DNA of 64,000 bases, from contig NZ_JAUHPX010000002.1 of NCBI RefSeq assembly GCF_030418305.1, positions 310,001 through 374,000 of the forward strand, in the 5' to 3' direction. Both the position numbers and the translations under genes were made by a program. Positions 43,288 to 51,820 of the stretch are shown piece by piece. Every line of letters begins with the position of its first letter. Positions within the stretch are counted from its first letter, which is position 1. Below the pieces are notes generated by a model. That model ran no database searches and had not been told where the DNA came from. It saw nothing but the letters and a program-made list of their open reading frames with translations. Origin of the DNA: Demequina lignilytica. Its GTDB lineage: Bacteria; Actinomycetota; Actinomycetes; Actinomycetales; Demequinaceae.

Positions 43288-44307
43288 TCAGACCGCGTCC
43301 GCCGGCGACGGCGGACGGCAGCGGATCGCCTCGAAACCGGGCCCGGCGGTCACCGACCAGACGCCCGCGGCGTGCGGAAGCAGGGCCGTGGCGCCACGAC
43401 GGACATCAAGCGAGTCACCTGACTCGAATGTGAGGGTCGCGGCGCCCGCGGTGCACACCAGCACCGAGAACCCCGCCTCCAGGACCGAGTCCCCGCGCAC
43501 GCGCTCCGCCCGGAAGAAGGGCGCCGCGGCGGCAAGGAGGCTTCCGCCGTCGCGCGCCCGAGCGGTGCGCAGGGACTCGACCTGCTCCCGGGACAGGGCA
43601 CGGCGGTCGACGGCGCGAAGCGCACGGTCGAAGCCCAGCCCCAGGTGCCCAGCGACGGCTCCGTCGATCGCGAAGCCGTCCCACTCCATGAGGATCGAGA
43701 GGTCCGTGGGCTCCTGGAGCTCGACCAGGAACGCACCCTCTCCGATCGCGTGCGCGGTGCCGGCCGGCACCAGCACCGCGTCGCCCGCCTCGACGCTCAG
43801 CCGGTGCATCGCGCCGAGCATCGCCGCGGTGTCCTGCGCGCTCACCCACCGGGCGAGCTCGTCCTCGCCCACCTCGCGCGTGAAGCCCAGGTGCACGTCC
43901 GCGGGCTCGAGGAAGATCCAGGCCTCGGTCTTGCCGTGAGCGAGCCCCAGGTGCTCGGCCGCGAAGGGGACGTCGGGGTGCGCGTGCACCGGCAGCCGCT
44001 GGCCCGCATCGAGGAGCTTCACCAGCAGGCACGTGTCGGCGCCGAACGCGGCGACGTGCTCCTCACCCAACCAGGCGACCGGGTCGGCCGCGACCGCGTC
44101 CGCCAGCGCCGTCCCGTCCGGGAGCACCGTGCGTCCGAGCGAGGCCTCGCCGAACAGCGGCGTCACGGACCCGACCCAGTCCTCCGGGGTGTGCGGGCGT
44201 GCCGCTCCGTCGCCACGGAACGCGGCGATGCGCTCGCCTCCCGCGTAGAACCGGTCGGCCGGCTGGTTCGCGCCGAGCAGCGTGCCCCCGGCGGTGAGGG
44301 TGGTCAT
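43288..44307 (-). CDS. manA: mannose-6-phosphate isomerase-like protein (class I type)
   Basis: Protein of 339 aa. The cupin metal site is visible as VHAHPDVPFAAEHLGLAHGKTEAWIFLEP and later GDAVLVPAGTAHAIGEGAFLVELQEPTD. It should interconvert mannose-6-phosphate and fructose-6-phosphate, or a related aldose/ketose phosphate pair. ATG 44307 overlaps the kinase stop in an ATGA, so it is coupled to the kinase. It is short for ManA and its operon suggests a specialised isomerase, so the symbol is given for family only. Confidence 0.8.
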   Translation of the reverse strand: MTTLTAGGTLLGANQPADRFYAGGERIAAFRGDGAARPHTPEDWVGSVTPLFGEASLGRTVLPDGTALADAVAADPVAWLGEEHVAAFGADTCLLVKLLDAGQRLPVHAHPDVPFAAEHLGLAHGKTEAWIFLEPADVHLGFTREVGEDELARWVSAQDTAAMLGAMHRLSVEAGDAVLVPAGTAHAIGEGAFLVELQEPTDLSILMEWDGFAIDGAVAGHLGLGFDRALRAVDRRALSREQVESLRTARARDGGSLLAAAAPFFRAERVRGDSVLEAGFSVLVCTAGAATLTFESGDSLDVRRGATALLPHAAGVWSVTAGPGFEAIRCRPPSPADAV

Positions 44308-45554
44308 GCGCGGCTCCTCGTCGCGGCCTGCGACACCAGGGCGGCCACGACGCCGCCCACGAAGGTGTCTCCCAGGCCGATGGTGGTGGGGCTGTCGGTG
44401 TCGAGCACGCGGGCGGCGCGGCACGCGACGCGGTCGCCCAGCAGCGCCTCGATGCCCTCCGCGAAGGCGACGCCGCGCTCCTGGCGGGGCAGCCGCATCG
44501 TCGCGGCGTACAGGTCGGCGTCCAGGGCGTCACCGTGGAGGTAGCGCGTGCCCGCGAGCGCGGAGCCGGCGTCCAGGGCGTCCGCGAATCGCGCGGCGCC
44601 CGGACCGTAGGCGAGCGCCCACGCGCTCGTATGGACCACCAGCGTGGGGCCGGGGATCAGTGCGCGCAGCGTGGCGAGAGCGTCGGCCACGTCGGCGGGG
44701 TCCAGCAGGTCGACGTCGCGGCCGACCCGCGTCGCGAGCTCGTCCTCGTTCATCCCGTAGACGTCCACGACGTCGGAGAGCTCGCGGATCAGCACGTCCG
44801 CCAGCTCGGGCACGTGGTAGCCGGCGTCCTCGAAGACCACGAGCGAACCGGCGGGCATGCGCTCGATCGCGTCCCGCATCGTCTGGATGCGGGCGCGCAG
44901 CGCCGCCTCGCTCACCATGGCGTTGAGGCCGCTGATGAGGAACAGCCGGGCGTCCTCGAGCAGGTCGCCCAGGCCGGGATCGATGATCATCTCGGTGTTC
45001 GGGCGGTCGCAGACGTAGATGAGGCGGTTCGAGGCGGGCGCGACCAGCTCCGTGCCGTCCGCCAGCCTCACCCGCGCCCCGCGCGGGAACTGCACGATCA
45101 GATGCGGGTTGAGGGTGTCCTCGTCACCGCTGCAGATCCAGACCACGCCCGCCGGAAGGAGCCGGCGGACGTGGTCGTCGACGCTCACCAGGTGGAGCGT
45201 GCTGGGGACGCCGATGCGGCTCATCGCGAGCGCGGCGCGCACCGAGGTGCCGCCGAGCGTGATGCGCCGCTCGAACATGCGGCTGAGCGCCTCGATCGGC
45301 TCGAGCGCGGCGACCGCGCGCTCTCCCCCGACGCCGTCCCTGAGGAAGGCGAGGATCGAGCGCACCAGGTCCCGCTCGCTGCCGATGACGTCGCCGCGCT
45401 CGAGCTCGGAGGCCACGATCCCGTGGCGCCGTGCGAGCTCCTCGAGCGCGGCGACGTCCCAGGTGATCTCATAGTCGAGGCAGCCCCCGAGACCGAGCAC
45501 CGCTGCCCCCGCCTCGGCGCCGGCCGCCGCCGCCCCGTCCATGTCCGCGATCAC
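44304..45554 (-). CDS. ADP-dependent sugar kinase (ADP-PFK/glucokinase family)
   Basis: Protein of 416 aa, ribokinase-like fold. LGGTSVRAALAMSRIG (substrate-side Gly motif), VFEDAGYHVPELADVLIREL in place of the HxE region, VVDVYGMNEDELATRVG (NxxE) and TTIGLGDTFVGGVVAAL (GxGD catalytic Asp) follow the ADP-dependent phosphofructokinase/glucokinase family best known from archaea. It would phosphorylate a sugar or sugar phosphate using ADP as donor. It lies between the aldolase and isomerase genes and is coupled to the latter, so its product probably feeds the aldolase. The nucleotide preference is recalled from the family and not proven by a residue. Confidence 0.75.
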   Translation of the reverse strand: MIADMDGAAAAGAEAGAAVLGLGGCLDYEITWDVAALEELARRHGIVASELERGDVIGSERDLVRSILAFLRDGVGGERAVAALEPIEALSRMFERRITLGGTSVRAALAMSRIGVPSTLHLVSVDDHVRRLLPAGVVWICSGDEDTLNPHLIVQFPRGARVRLADGTELVAPASNRLIYVCDRPNTEMIIDPGLGDLLEDARLFLISGLNAMVSEAALRARIQTMRDAIERMPAGSLVVFEDAGYHVPELADVLIRELSDVVDVYGMNEDELATRVGRDVDLLDPADVADALATLRALIPGPTLVVHTSAWALAYGPGAARFADALDAGSALAGTRYLHGDALDADLYAATMRLPRQERGVAFAEGIEALLGDRVACRAARVLDTDSPTTIGLGDTFVGGVVAALVSQAATRSRA

Positions 45555-45567
45555 CTGTGGCTCCCTC

Positions 45568-46428
45568 TCAGAACAGGGAGGCCTTGCCGGCGGCGCCGAA
45601 CAGGTCGATCTTGTGGGCGGCCTCGACCTTCATGGCCTCGATCGCCGGCGGCTGGATCGTGTTGGGCTCGCGCAGGCTCGCGTCCGCCATGACCTCGCGC
45701 ATCTTGGTGTGGTAGGCCACCTTGATGTCCGAGGAGATGTTGATCTTGTTGACACCCAGCGCGGCCGCCTCGCCGATCTCGGAGTCGGGGTTGTTCGAGC
45801 CGCCGTGGAGCACCAGCGGGATGTTCACCGCGGCCTTGATCTCCTTGAGCAGGTCGAGCTTGAGCTCGGGCTTCATCCACGACGGGTAGATGCCGTGCGA
45901 GGTGCCGATCGCGATGGCGAGCGAGTCCACGCCGGTGAGCTCGATGAACCGGACCGCGTCCTCGGGCACCGTGTAGATGATCTCCGCGGCGCCGTCCTCG
46001 GCCTCCGCGTCGGTCTTGCCGATGGTGCCGAGCTCGCCCTCGACGGACAGCCCGACCGCGTGCGCGATGTCGACCGCGGCCTTGGTGAGCGCTACGTTCT
46101 CGTCGAACGGGAGCATCGAGCCGTCCAGCATCACCGAGGTGAAGCCGCTCTGCACCGCCCACACCATCTGGTCGACGGTGGCGCCGTGGTCGAAGTGGAT
46201 CGCGACGGGGACGGAGGCCCGGTGCGCGAGCTCGCGGATCGCGGGCATGAGGGCGTCCGTGGTGTGGGACAGCTCGTCGGGGTGGATCGCGATGAGCAGC
46301 GGGGCGTTCTTCTCCTCGCTGATCTCGACGATGCCGCGGCACATGTTCCAGTCGGAGATGTTGAAGGCCGGGACAGCGAAGCTGTTCTCGTGAGCCACCT
46401 GGAGGATGGCGTCGCCGGAGGTGAGCAT
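45568..46428 (-). CDS. class II fructose-bisphosphate (ketose-bisphosphate) aldolase
   Basis: Protein of 286 aa starting MLTSGDAILQVAHENSFAVPAFNISDW. Zinc and substrate residues are visible in PVAIHFDHGATVDQM, VEGELGTIGKTD, AIGTSHGIYPSW and LVLHGGSNNPDSEI, in the order of the class II family (Fba/Kba/GatY). It splits a ketose-1,6-bisphosphate into dihydroxyacetone phosphate and an aldehyde phosphate. Lying in a sugar-uptake operon, it probably takes an uncommon ketose (tagatose or similar) and not central fructose bisphosphate. The start at 46428 is 38 bp after the permease stop. Confidence 0.88.
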   Translation of the reverse strand: MLTSGDAILQVAHENSFAVPAFNISDWNMCRGIVEISEEKNAPLLIAIHPDELSHTTDALMPAIRELAHRASVPVAIHFDHGATVDQMVWAVQSGFTSVMLDGSMLPFDENVALTKAAVDIAHAVGLSVEGELGTIGKTDAEAEDGAAEIIYTVPEDAVRFIELTGVDSLAIAIGTSHGIYPSWMKPELKLDLLKEIKAAVNIPLVLHGGSNNPDSEIGEAAALGVNKINISSDIKVAYHTKMREVMADASLREPNTIQPPAIEAMKVEAAHKIDLFGAAGKASLF

Positions 46429-46466
46429 GGGTGTTCCTTTCGGGTTGCGGGGGTTGTGGTCCGGCG

Positions 46467-47348
46467 CTACGCCTTGACGGCGCCGGCGGACATGCCGCCG
46501 ATGAAGTAGCGCTGGAAGAACAGGAAGAGCACCAGGACGGGGATGGAGCCGAGCACGCTCATGGCCATCATCTGGTTCCACTCGTAGGCGTGCTGGCCCA
46601 TGAGCAGCTGGATGCCGATCGGCACCGTGCGCATGTCGTTGGTGCGGGTGAGGGTGAGCGCGAAGAGGTACTCGTTCCACGCGATCATGAAGGTGTAGAC
46701 ACCCACCGAGACCATGCCGGGGACGGAGATCGGGAGCAGCACGCGGAACAGCGCCGTGATGGGCCGTCCGCCGTCGACCTTGACGGCCTCGTCGAGCTCG
46801 CGCGGCAGGGTGTTGAAGTACCCGGTCATCATGATGATCGCGTAGGGCAGCGTGAACACCATGTAGGTCAGGATCAGGCCCGGGTAGGTGTTGTACAGCC
46901 CGAGCGCGACCACGAGCCCGAAGTACGGGATCAGCAGCGTGATCGGCGGCACGGCCTGGACCGAGATCACCACCACGTTGATGAGGCGCTTGCCGGGGAA
47001 CTCGAAGCGGCTGAACGCGTAGGCCGCGAGCACCGCCACCGCGAGGGTGAGCACGGTGACCGCTCCGGCGATGAGGTAGCTGTTGAAGAAGAACCGCAGC
47101 TTCTCCGGGTCCGTCAGGATCGCGACGTAGGCGTCGAAGCTGAAGTTGCTGGTCACCAGGCGGGGCGGGTACGCGAAGATCTCGCCGTTGGTCTTGAAGG
47201 AGCTGGAGAGCATCCAGACGATGGGCGCCGCGGGGAAGGCGGCGCAGACCACCAGGGCGGCGATCAGGGCGGCCTTCTTGGCCTTGTGGCGGCGGACGAC
47301 CTGCTCGCGCGTGGGGACGCCGGCGGCGTCGACGGTGGTGGCGGACAT
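46467..47348 (-). CDS. carbohydrate ABC transporter permease (MalG-like)
   Basis: Protein of 293 aa with six membrane segments and the EAA loop near LPRELDEAVKVDGGRPITALFRVLLPISVPGM, which contacts the ATPase. It forms the channel together with the neighbouring permease. The start follows the previous gene's stop by 1 bp. Confidence 0.92.
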   Translation of the reverse strand: MSATTVDAAGVPTREQVVRRHKAKKAALIAALVVCAAFPAAPIVWMLSSSFKTNGEIFAYPPRLVTSNFSFDAYVAILTDPEKLRFFFNSYLIAGAVTVLTLAVAVLAAYAFSRFEFPGKRLINVVVISVQAVPPITLLIPYFGLVVALGLYNTYPGLILTYMVFTLPYAIIMMTGYFNTLPRELDEAVKVDGGRPITALFRVLLPISVPGMVSVGVYTFMIAWNEYLFALTLTRTNDMRTVPIGIQLLMGQHAYEWNQMMAMSVLGSIPVLVLFLFFQRYFIGGMSAGAVKA

Positions 47349-47349
47349 G

Positions 47350-48300
47350 TCAGTCCCTCGCCTTCTGATGACGGACGTACAGGTAGGCGAGGATCATCGA
47401 CAGCACGAGGACGATCACCGCCGCGGCCGAGGCGACCGAGAAGTCGTAGGTCGCGAACGCCAGCTTGTAGGTGTAGGTCGACAGCATCTCCGTGCGGTTG
47501 ATGGGGCCGCCGCCGGTGGTCATCCAGATGAGCGCGAACTGCTGCGTGGTCCAGATGAAGTCCAGCAGCGCCATCGAGATGATGATCGGCTTGAGCTGCG
47601 GGATGGTGACGTGGAAGAACTGCTTCACGGGGCCCGCGCGGTCGATCAGCGCGGCCTCGTACAGGTCCTTCGAGATCCCCTGGAGGCCCGCCAGCAGGCT
47701 GACCATGAAGAACGGGTAGCCGGACCAGATGTTGATGAAGGTCACCGCGGGGAGCGCGAGGCTCGGGTCGGACAGCCACTCGACCGTGCCAGAGCTGAGC
47801 CCGAACGTCTCGGTCAGGTAGTTGACGATGCCGTTGGGCGACAGCAGCATGCGCCACAGCACCGCGACGATCGCGATGGTGAACAGCCACGGGAGGATGT
47901 AGACGGTGCGGAAGATCGCCTTGGTGCGGTGACCGAGCATCGGCGAGTTCAGCATCAGCGCGAAGCCCATGCCGATCACGAAGTGGGCGATGACCGAGGC
48001 GCCGGCGAAGAACACGGTGTTCCTCACCGCGACCATGAACACGGGGTCGGTGAGGACCTCGCCGTAGTTCTCGAAGCCGACGAAGTTCGACTCGGGGGCC
48101 GTGATGACCCGGTCCATCAGCGAGTAGCCGATGACCATGACGATCGGCGTGACCATCAGGATGATCAGCAGCACCAGCGTGGGCGACAGGAAGCCGAAGG
48201 GGCCGAGCCGCCGGAGGAGGTCGCGGCGCCGGGTGGAGGCGGCCGGGGGTTCCGCTCCCTTGCCGGCCCTCGCCTCGGGAGGCGTGAGGGTGGTGGTCAT
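47350..48300 (-). CDS. carbohydrate ABC transporter permease (MalF-like)
   Basis: Protein of 316 aa with six membrane segments and the EAA loop ISKDLYEAALIDRAGPVKQFFHVTIPQLKPI. The start ATG 48300 (MTTTLTPPEARAGKG) was chosen because it follows a GGAGCGTCATC-like purine site; the frame is open far upstream through the binding-protein gene. It partners with the MalG-like permease. No ATPase gene is present in the operon. Confidence 0.9.
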   Translation of the reverse strand: MTTTLTPPEARAGKGAEPPAASTRRRDLLRRLGPFGFLSPTLVLLIILMVTPIVMVIGYSLMDRVITAPESNFVGFENYGEVLTDPVFMVAVRNTVFFAGASVIAHFVIGMGFALMLNSPMLGHRTKAIFRTVYILPWLFTIAIVAVLWRMLLSPNGIVNYLTETFGLSSGTVEWLSDPSLALPAVTFINIWSGYPFFMVSLLAGLQGISKDLYEAALIDRAGPVKQFFHVTIPQLKPIIISMALLDFIWTTQQFALIWMTTGGGPINRTEMLSTYTYKLAFATYDFSVASAAAVIVLVLSMILAYLYVRHQKARD

Positions 48301-48324
48301 GAGATGACGCTCCTTGGGGGGTGA

Positions 48325-48361
48325 GGGTCGCGCCGGGCGTCGGGGGCACCCGGCGCGACCC
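48325..48361 (-). terminator. intercistronic hairpin between binding-protein and permease genes
   Basis: A 13-bp perfect stem (GGGTCGCGCCGGG with its complement) and an 11-nt loop in the 89-bp gap. It is placed to stop part of the transcripts or protect the 3' end of the binding-protein mRNA, giving more binding protein than permease. Confidence 0.65.
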
Positions 48362-48389
48362 TGGTGGAGGGTGGGAGGGAGAGGAGCTC

Positions 48390-49688
48390 CTAGAACTCCT
48401 CCTCCCACGCCGCCTGAGCGTTCGCGAGGGCGGTGTCGACGTCGATCTCGCCGGCGAGCATGCTCTGGAACTGCTCGGAGAAGTCGCGCATCAGCTGCTC
48501 CGCCACGGGGAGGCCGACGAACTCGTTCGCCGGGTAGCCCGCCTGCCAGACGTCGAACGCGGTCTGGAACATCGGGTCGTTCTCCACGAACTCCGGCACC
48601 GCGGTGCTGTTGCCCGGGAAGGCGTTCGCGGCGTTCGCGAGCTCGCCGTTGGCGGCCTCGCTCATGAGGAACTCGATGAGCTTGAAGGCCTCGGCCTTGT
48701 GCTCGGAGTTCTCCGCGACGCCGATGCCCCACGAGGCGTACGGGGTGCCGCGCTCACCGGTGTAGCCGTCCTCGGCCGGCAGCGCCGAGAGGGTGAAGTT
48801 CAGGTCGGGGTTCGACTCGCGGATCGTGTTGATGTGCGCGAGCGAGGAGACCATCATGGCCACGCGGCCGTTGGTGAACTCCTCCACCTTGTCCTGCTCC
48901 TTGAGGGTGGCCGCTCCGGGAGCGATCACGCCGTCGGCGTCGAGCTGGGCGATGAACTCGACCGCGCTCTTGACCTCGTCGTTGGTGACGTCGGGCTGAC
49001 CGTCGGCGAGCATCGAGCCGCCGGAGGCCCACACCCACGACATCACGTCGTTCTGGATGCCGTTCGGCGCCTCCAGCGACAGCGGGAGGATCCAGCCGGA
49101 CACGTCGTCGGTGGTGACGGCCTTGGCGGCGGCCTCGAACTCGGACCGCGTGGTGGGCACGTCGACGCCCGCGGCGTCGAGCAGGTCCTGGTTCGAGAAC
49201 AGCATGTACGCGAAGTTGACCACCGGGATCATGTAGGTCGAGCCGTTCAGCTGGACCTGGCTCGCGAGCTGGGACTCGTCGTAGCCCGCCTCGGTCATGA
49301 GGGCCGAGAGGTCGGAGATCGCGCCCTGCTGGACGAAGTCGGAGACCCAGGCGCCGTCGAGCCCGACCACGTCGGACATGGTGCCGGAGGCCGCACCCGC
49401 GACCACCTGCTCCTTGGTGGAGGCGTAGGGGCCGGAGAGGAGCTCGACGGTGATGCCGGGGTTCTCCTCCTCGAACTGGTCCATCAGACCGCGCAGCATG
49501 CCCTCGGGAAGCTCGGGCTCCCACCACTGGGCGAACTCGAGGGTGACCTCCTCGCCCGATCCGGTGTCGGTCCCAGTCGAACCGTCATCGGTGGTGGTGC
49601 CACCGCTGCTGCAGGCCGCGAGGCCGAAGATCGCGAAGCCGGCCGCGCCGGCCATGAATGCCTTCCGTGCTCGAGCACCGTTGCTCAT
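48390..49688 (-). CDS. sugar-binding lipoprotein of the ABC transporter
   Basis: Protein of 432 aa. Lipoprotein signal MSNGARARKAFMAGAAGFAIFGLAAC with lipobox LAAC (Cys26), then a Gly/Thr/Asp linker and a family 1 solute-binding fold: EFAQWWEPELPEGMLRGLMDQFEEENPGITVELL, YMIPVVNFAYMLFSNQDLLDAAGVDVP and VAENSEHKAEAFKLIEFLMS. It captures a sugar outside the membrane for the two permeases downstream. It is the first gene of a seven-gene operon from the promoter at 49755-49784. Ligand not identifiable; the enzymes downstream imply a hexose or ketose, perhaps as a glycoside. Confidence 0.92.
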   Translation of the reverse strand: MSNGARARKAFMAGAAGFAIFGLAACSSGGTTTDDGSTGTDTGSGEEVTLEFAQWWEPELPEGMLRGLMDQFEEENPGITVELLSGPYASTKEQVVAGAASGTMSDVVGLDGAWVSDFVQQGAISDLSALMTEAGYDESQLASQVQLNGSTYMIPVVNFAYMLFSNQDLLDAAGVDVPTTRSEFEAAAKAVTTDDVSGWILPLSLEAPNGIQNDVMSWVWASGGSMLADGQPDVTNDEVKSAVEFIAQLDADGVIAPGAATLKEQDKVEEFTNGRVAMMVSSLAHINTIRESNPDLNFTLSALPAEDGYTGERGTPYASWGIGVAENSEHKAEAFKLIEFLMSEAANGELANAANAFPGNSTAVPEFVENDPMFQTAFDVWQAGYPANEFVGLPVAEQLMRDFSEQFQSMLAGEIDVDTALANAQAAWEEEF

Positions 49689-49754
49689 CGTTGCTTCTCC
49701 TTATCGAAGTGTGCCGCGTTTTGCGCCTCAATGCGCTCTTGTGCGGCTTCCCTC

Positions 49755-49784
49755 ACGCTAGACCGGCAAAATAACGCATGTCAA
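49755..49784 (-). promoter_or_regulatory. promoter of the sugar operon
   Basis: On the minus strand: TTGACA (complement of 49779-49784), 18-bp spacer, TAGCGT (complement of 49755-49760). The spacer contains TTTTGCC, a half-site of the inverted repeat at 49834. Confidence 0.6.
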
Positions 49785-49833
49785 GTCGAGAAGCGGCATG
49801 TTCTGGCAACGATTTCGTAACCTGCGATGCAGA

Positions 49834-49853
49834 TTTGCCGATGTTAAGGCAAA
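49834..49853. promoter_or_regulatory. candidate DeoR operator
   Basis: TTTGCC, 8 bp, GGCAAA. Another GGCAAA half-site (49765-49770) lies in the sugar-operon promoter. Both are in the divergent gap between the binding-protein and regulator genes (49689-49915), which is clearly AT-richer than its surroundings. Confidence 0.5.
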
Positions 49854-49915
49854 CATTCTGCGTGTTGATGCGGGTTTGTGCTACAACTGCGGGTATGAAC
49901 CAACCTCTGGGGGCA

Positions 49916-50716
49916 ATGATGACCGAGGAGGCACGCCGCCGGCTTCCCGCCGGGCGCAAGGCGCGACTCGCCGCGCACGTCGCGGAGAACGGCCAGGTGA
50001 CCGTCGCGGAGCTCGCCGACATGTTCGGCGTCTCCGTCGACACCATCCGGCGCGACCTGGACCAGCTGGACGCCGACGGCGTCCTCATCCGCACGCACGG
50101 GGGCGCGGTCAGCCCCGACGCGCTCCCGAAGCCCGACACCGGCCTCGAGATCCGCCGGCGCGTGCAGACCTCGGCGAAGGAGCTCATCGGCGGCCTCGCC
50201 GCGAGCCTGGTGCAGGACGGGCAGAGCATCCTCGTCAACGGCGGCACGACCGTGCTCGCCCTCGCGCGCGCCCTCCGGGATCGCAGCGATCTCACCATCG
50301 CGACCAACAACCTGCTCCTGCCCAGCGAGATCCCCGCGGGCGTGTACCGGAGCCTCTACGTCTTCGGCGGCATCGTCCGCGAGAGCGCCCAGGCGACGAT
50401 CGGCCCGGTGACGTTCACCCCGCTCGGCTCCCCCGGCGTGGAGGTGAACGCCGATCTCGCCTTCGTGGCGATCGGCGGGCTCACCGTCTCGGGCGGCTAC
50501 AGCACCTCCAACGTGGCGGAGGCGCAGATGATGCGCGACATGATGGACCGTGCGGACAAGGTCGCGGTGCTCTGCGACTCCACCAAGTTCGGGCGCAAGC
50601 TGTTCGCGCAGTTCGCCCCGCTGGAGCGCGCCGACTACATCGTCACCGAGGCACCGCCGGCGCCGGAGTTCCGGGACGCCTTCGCCGAGCGCGGGATCGC
50701 GGTGCTGACGCCGTAG
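49916..50716 (+). CDS. DeoR/GlpR family transcriptional regulator
   Basis: Protein of about 266 aa. The N-terminal HTH is RKARLAAHVAENGQVTVAELADMFGVSVDTIRRDLDQLDADGVLIRTHGGAV, the DeoR hallmark. The C-terminal sugar-phosphate sensor has VNGGTTVLALARAL and VAIGGLTVSGGYSTSN and AVLCDSTKFGRKLFAQFAPLERADYIVTE. It diverges from the sugar operon and probably represses it until a sugar phosphate made by the kinase or isomerase binds. Starts at 49895, 49916 and 49919 are possible; the ATGATG at 49916 is best placed after CTGGGGG. Confidence 0.9.
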   Translation: MMTEEARRRLPAGRKARLAAHVAENGQVTVAELADMFGVSVDTIRRDLDQLDADGVLIRTHGGAVSPDALPKPDTGLEIRRRVQTSAKELIGGLAASLVQDGQSILVNGGTTVLALARALRDRSDLTIATNNLLLPSEIPAGVYRSLYVFGGIVRESAQATIGPVTFTPLGSPGVEVNADLAFVAIGGLTVSGGYSTSNVAEAQMMRDMMDRADKVAVLCDSTKFGRKLFAQFAPLERADYIVTEAPPAPEFRDAFAERGIAVLTP

Positions 50717-50729
50717 TCCCGCCGAGCCG

Positions 50730-51701
50730 TCACGCCGCGACCCGCACCACGACCTGGGTGCCCCACGGATCCAGCACCGTCAGCCCGTCGACGGTGCGCT
50801 CGTGCACGGCGCCTGCCGCGACGGCGCGAGCCTCCACGGCGTCGACGGTGGCGGCGTCCGGCACGGTGACCGTGACGTGGCCGAGGCCGAGCGCCTCGGG
50901 ACGCTCGCCCGCGCCGGCGGAGCTCCATGTGTTGACCGCGAGGTGATGGTGGTAGCCGCCCGCGCTGAGGAACACCGCGGAGTCGATCCGGCTGGTCACG
51001 GCCATGCCGATGACGTCGACGTAGAAGCGCTCGGCGGCGTCGACGTCGCCTCCGCGCAGGTGGACGTGCCCCATCGCGACGCCGGTCGCCGCCAGCGTCG
51101 GCCCGGACGCCGGCAGGTGCTCGGCGAGGAAGGCGTTCGGGTCCAGGGCGTACGTGCCCATGGTGACGCGCCCGTCGGTCCAGGTCCAGGTGTCGCGCGG
51201 CAGGTCGACGTACAGCTCGACGCCGTTGCCCTCGGGGTCCGCGAAGTAGAACGCGTTGCTCACCGTGTGGTCGGAGGCGCCCTGGAAGGCCTCGGGCGAG
51301 GCCGTCGCCACACGGACCACCGCCGACGCGAGCTCGGAGGCATCCGCGAACAGGAAGGCGGAGTGGTAGAGCCCCGCCTCGCCAGGGTCGTCGGTGCCGA
51401 GCCCGGGCGCGCGGACGAGCCGCACCAGCGCCTCGCCGTCCGCGCCGAGCACTGCGGTCTCGGAGGTCTGCTCGATGACCTCCAGGCCGACTCCACCCGC
51501 GTAGAACTCCACCATGGGGGCGAGGTCGGCGACCAGGAGCTCGATCTCGCCCATCCCCGCGGCGCCCGGCAGCGCCGCGACCGGGGGGACGCCGTCGTCG
51601 GAGGACCGCGCCATCGTGGTCCCGACGGTGACGCCGACGGCGAGGAGCACGATCGCGCTCAGGATGATCAGGGACGTGCGGCGGCGGGAGGGCGCGTTCA
51701 T
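50730..51701 (-). CDS. membrane-anchored two-domain VOC protein (CatE/glyoxalase-like)
   Basis: Protein of 323 aa. One N-terminal membrane helix (LIILSAIVLLAVGVTVGTTMA) is followed by two VOC repeats: IELLVADLAPMVEFYAGGVGLEV to NAFYFADPEGNGVELYVD, and MGHVHLRGGDVDAAERFYVDVIGM to TVLDPWGTQVVV. GHVHLR with HHHLAVNTW and GVELY resembles CatE-type extradiol dioxygenase homologues, where His, His and Glu bind metal. The membrane anchor is unusual. It converges with the DeoR gene; a GGGACGATGCGG motif lies just upstream of its start. Confidence 0.78.
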   Translation of the reverse strand: MNAPSRRRTSLIILSAIVLLAVGVTVGTTMARSSDDGVPPVAALPGAAGMGEIELLVADLAPMVEFYAGGVGLEVIEQTSETAVLGADGEALVRLVRAPGLGTDDPGEAGLYHSAFLFADASELASAVVRVATASPEAFQGASDHTVSNAFYFADPEGNGVELYVDLPRDTWTWTDGRVTMGTYALDPNAFLAEHLPASGPTLAATGVAMGHVHLRGGDVDAAERFYVDVIGMAVTSRIDSAVFLSAGGYHHHLAVNTWSSAGAGERPEALGLGHVTVTVPDAATVDAVEARAVAAGAVHERTVDGLTVLDPWGTQVVVRVAA

Positions 51702-51820
51702 GCGAAGGGAGCTCCGGGGACGATGCGGGTACGGGTGCGCCCGCGCGGCCGGGTGGCCGCGCGGGCGAGGGGTGACGGCTGGCGCGCGCCGGGAGGGGTG
51801 GCCGGCGCGCGCCGGCGCAG

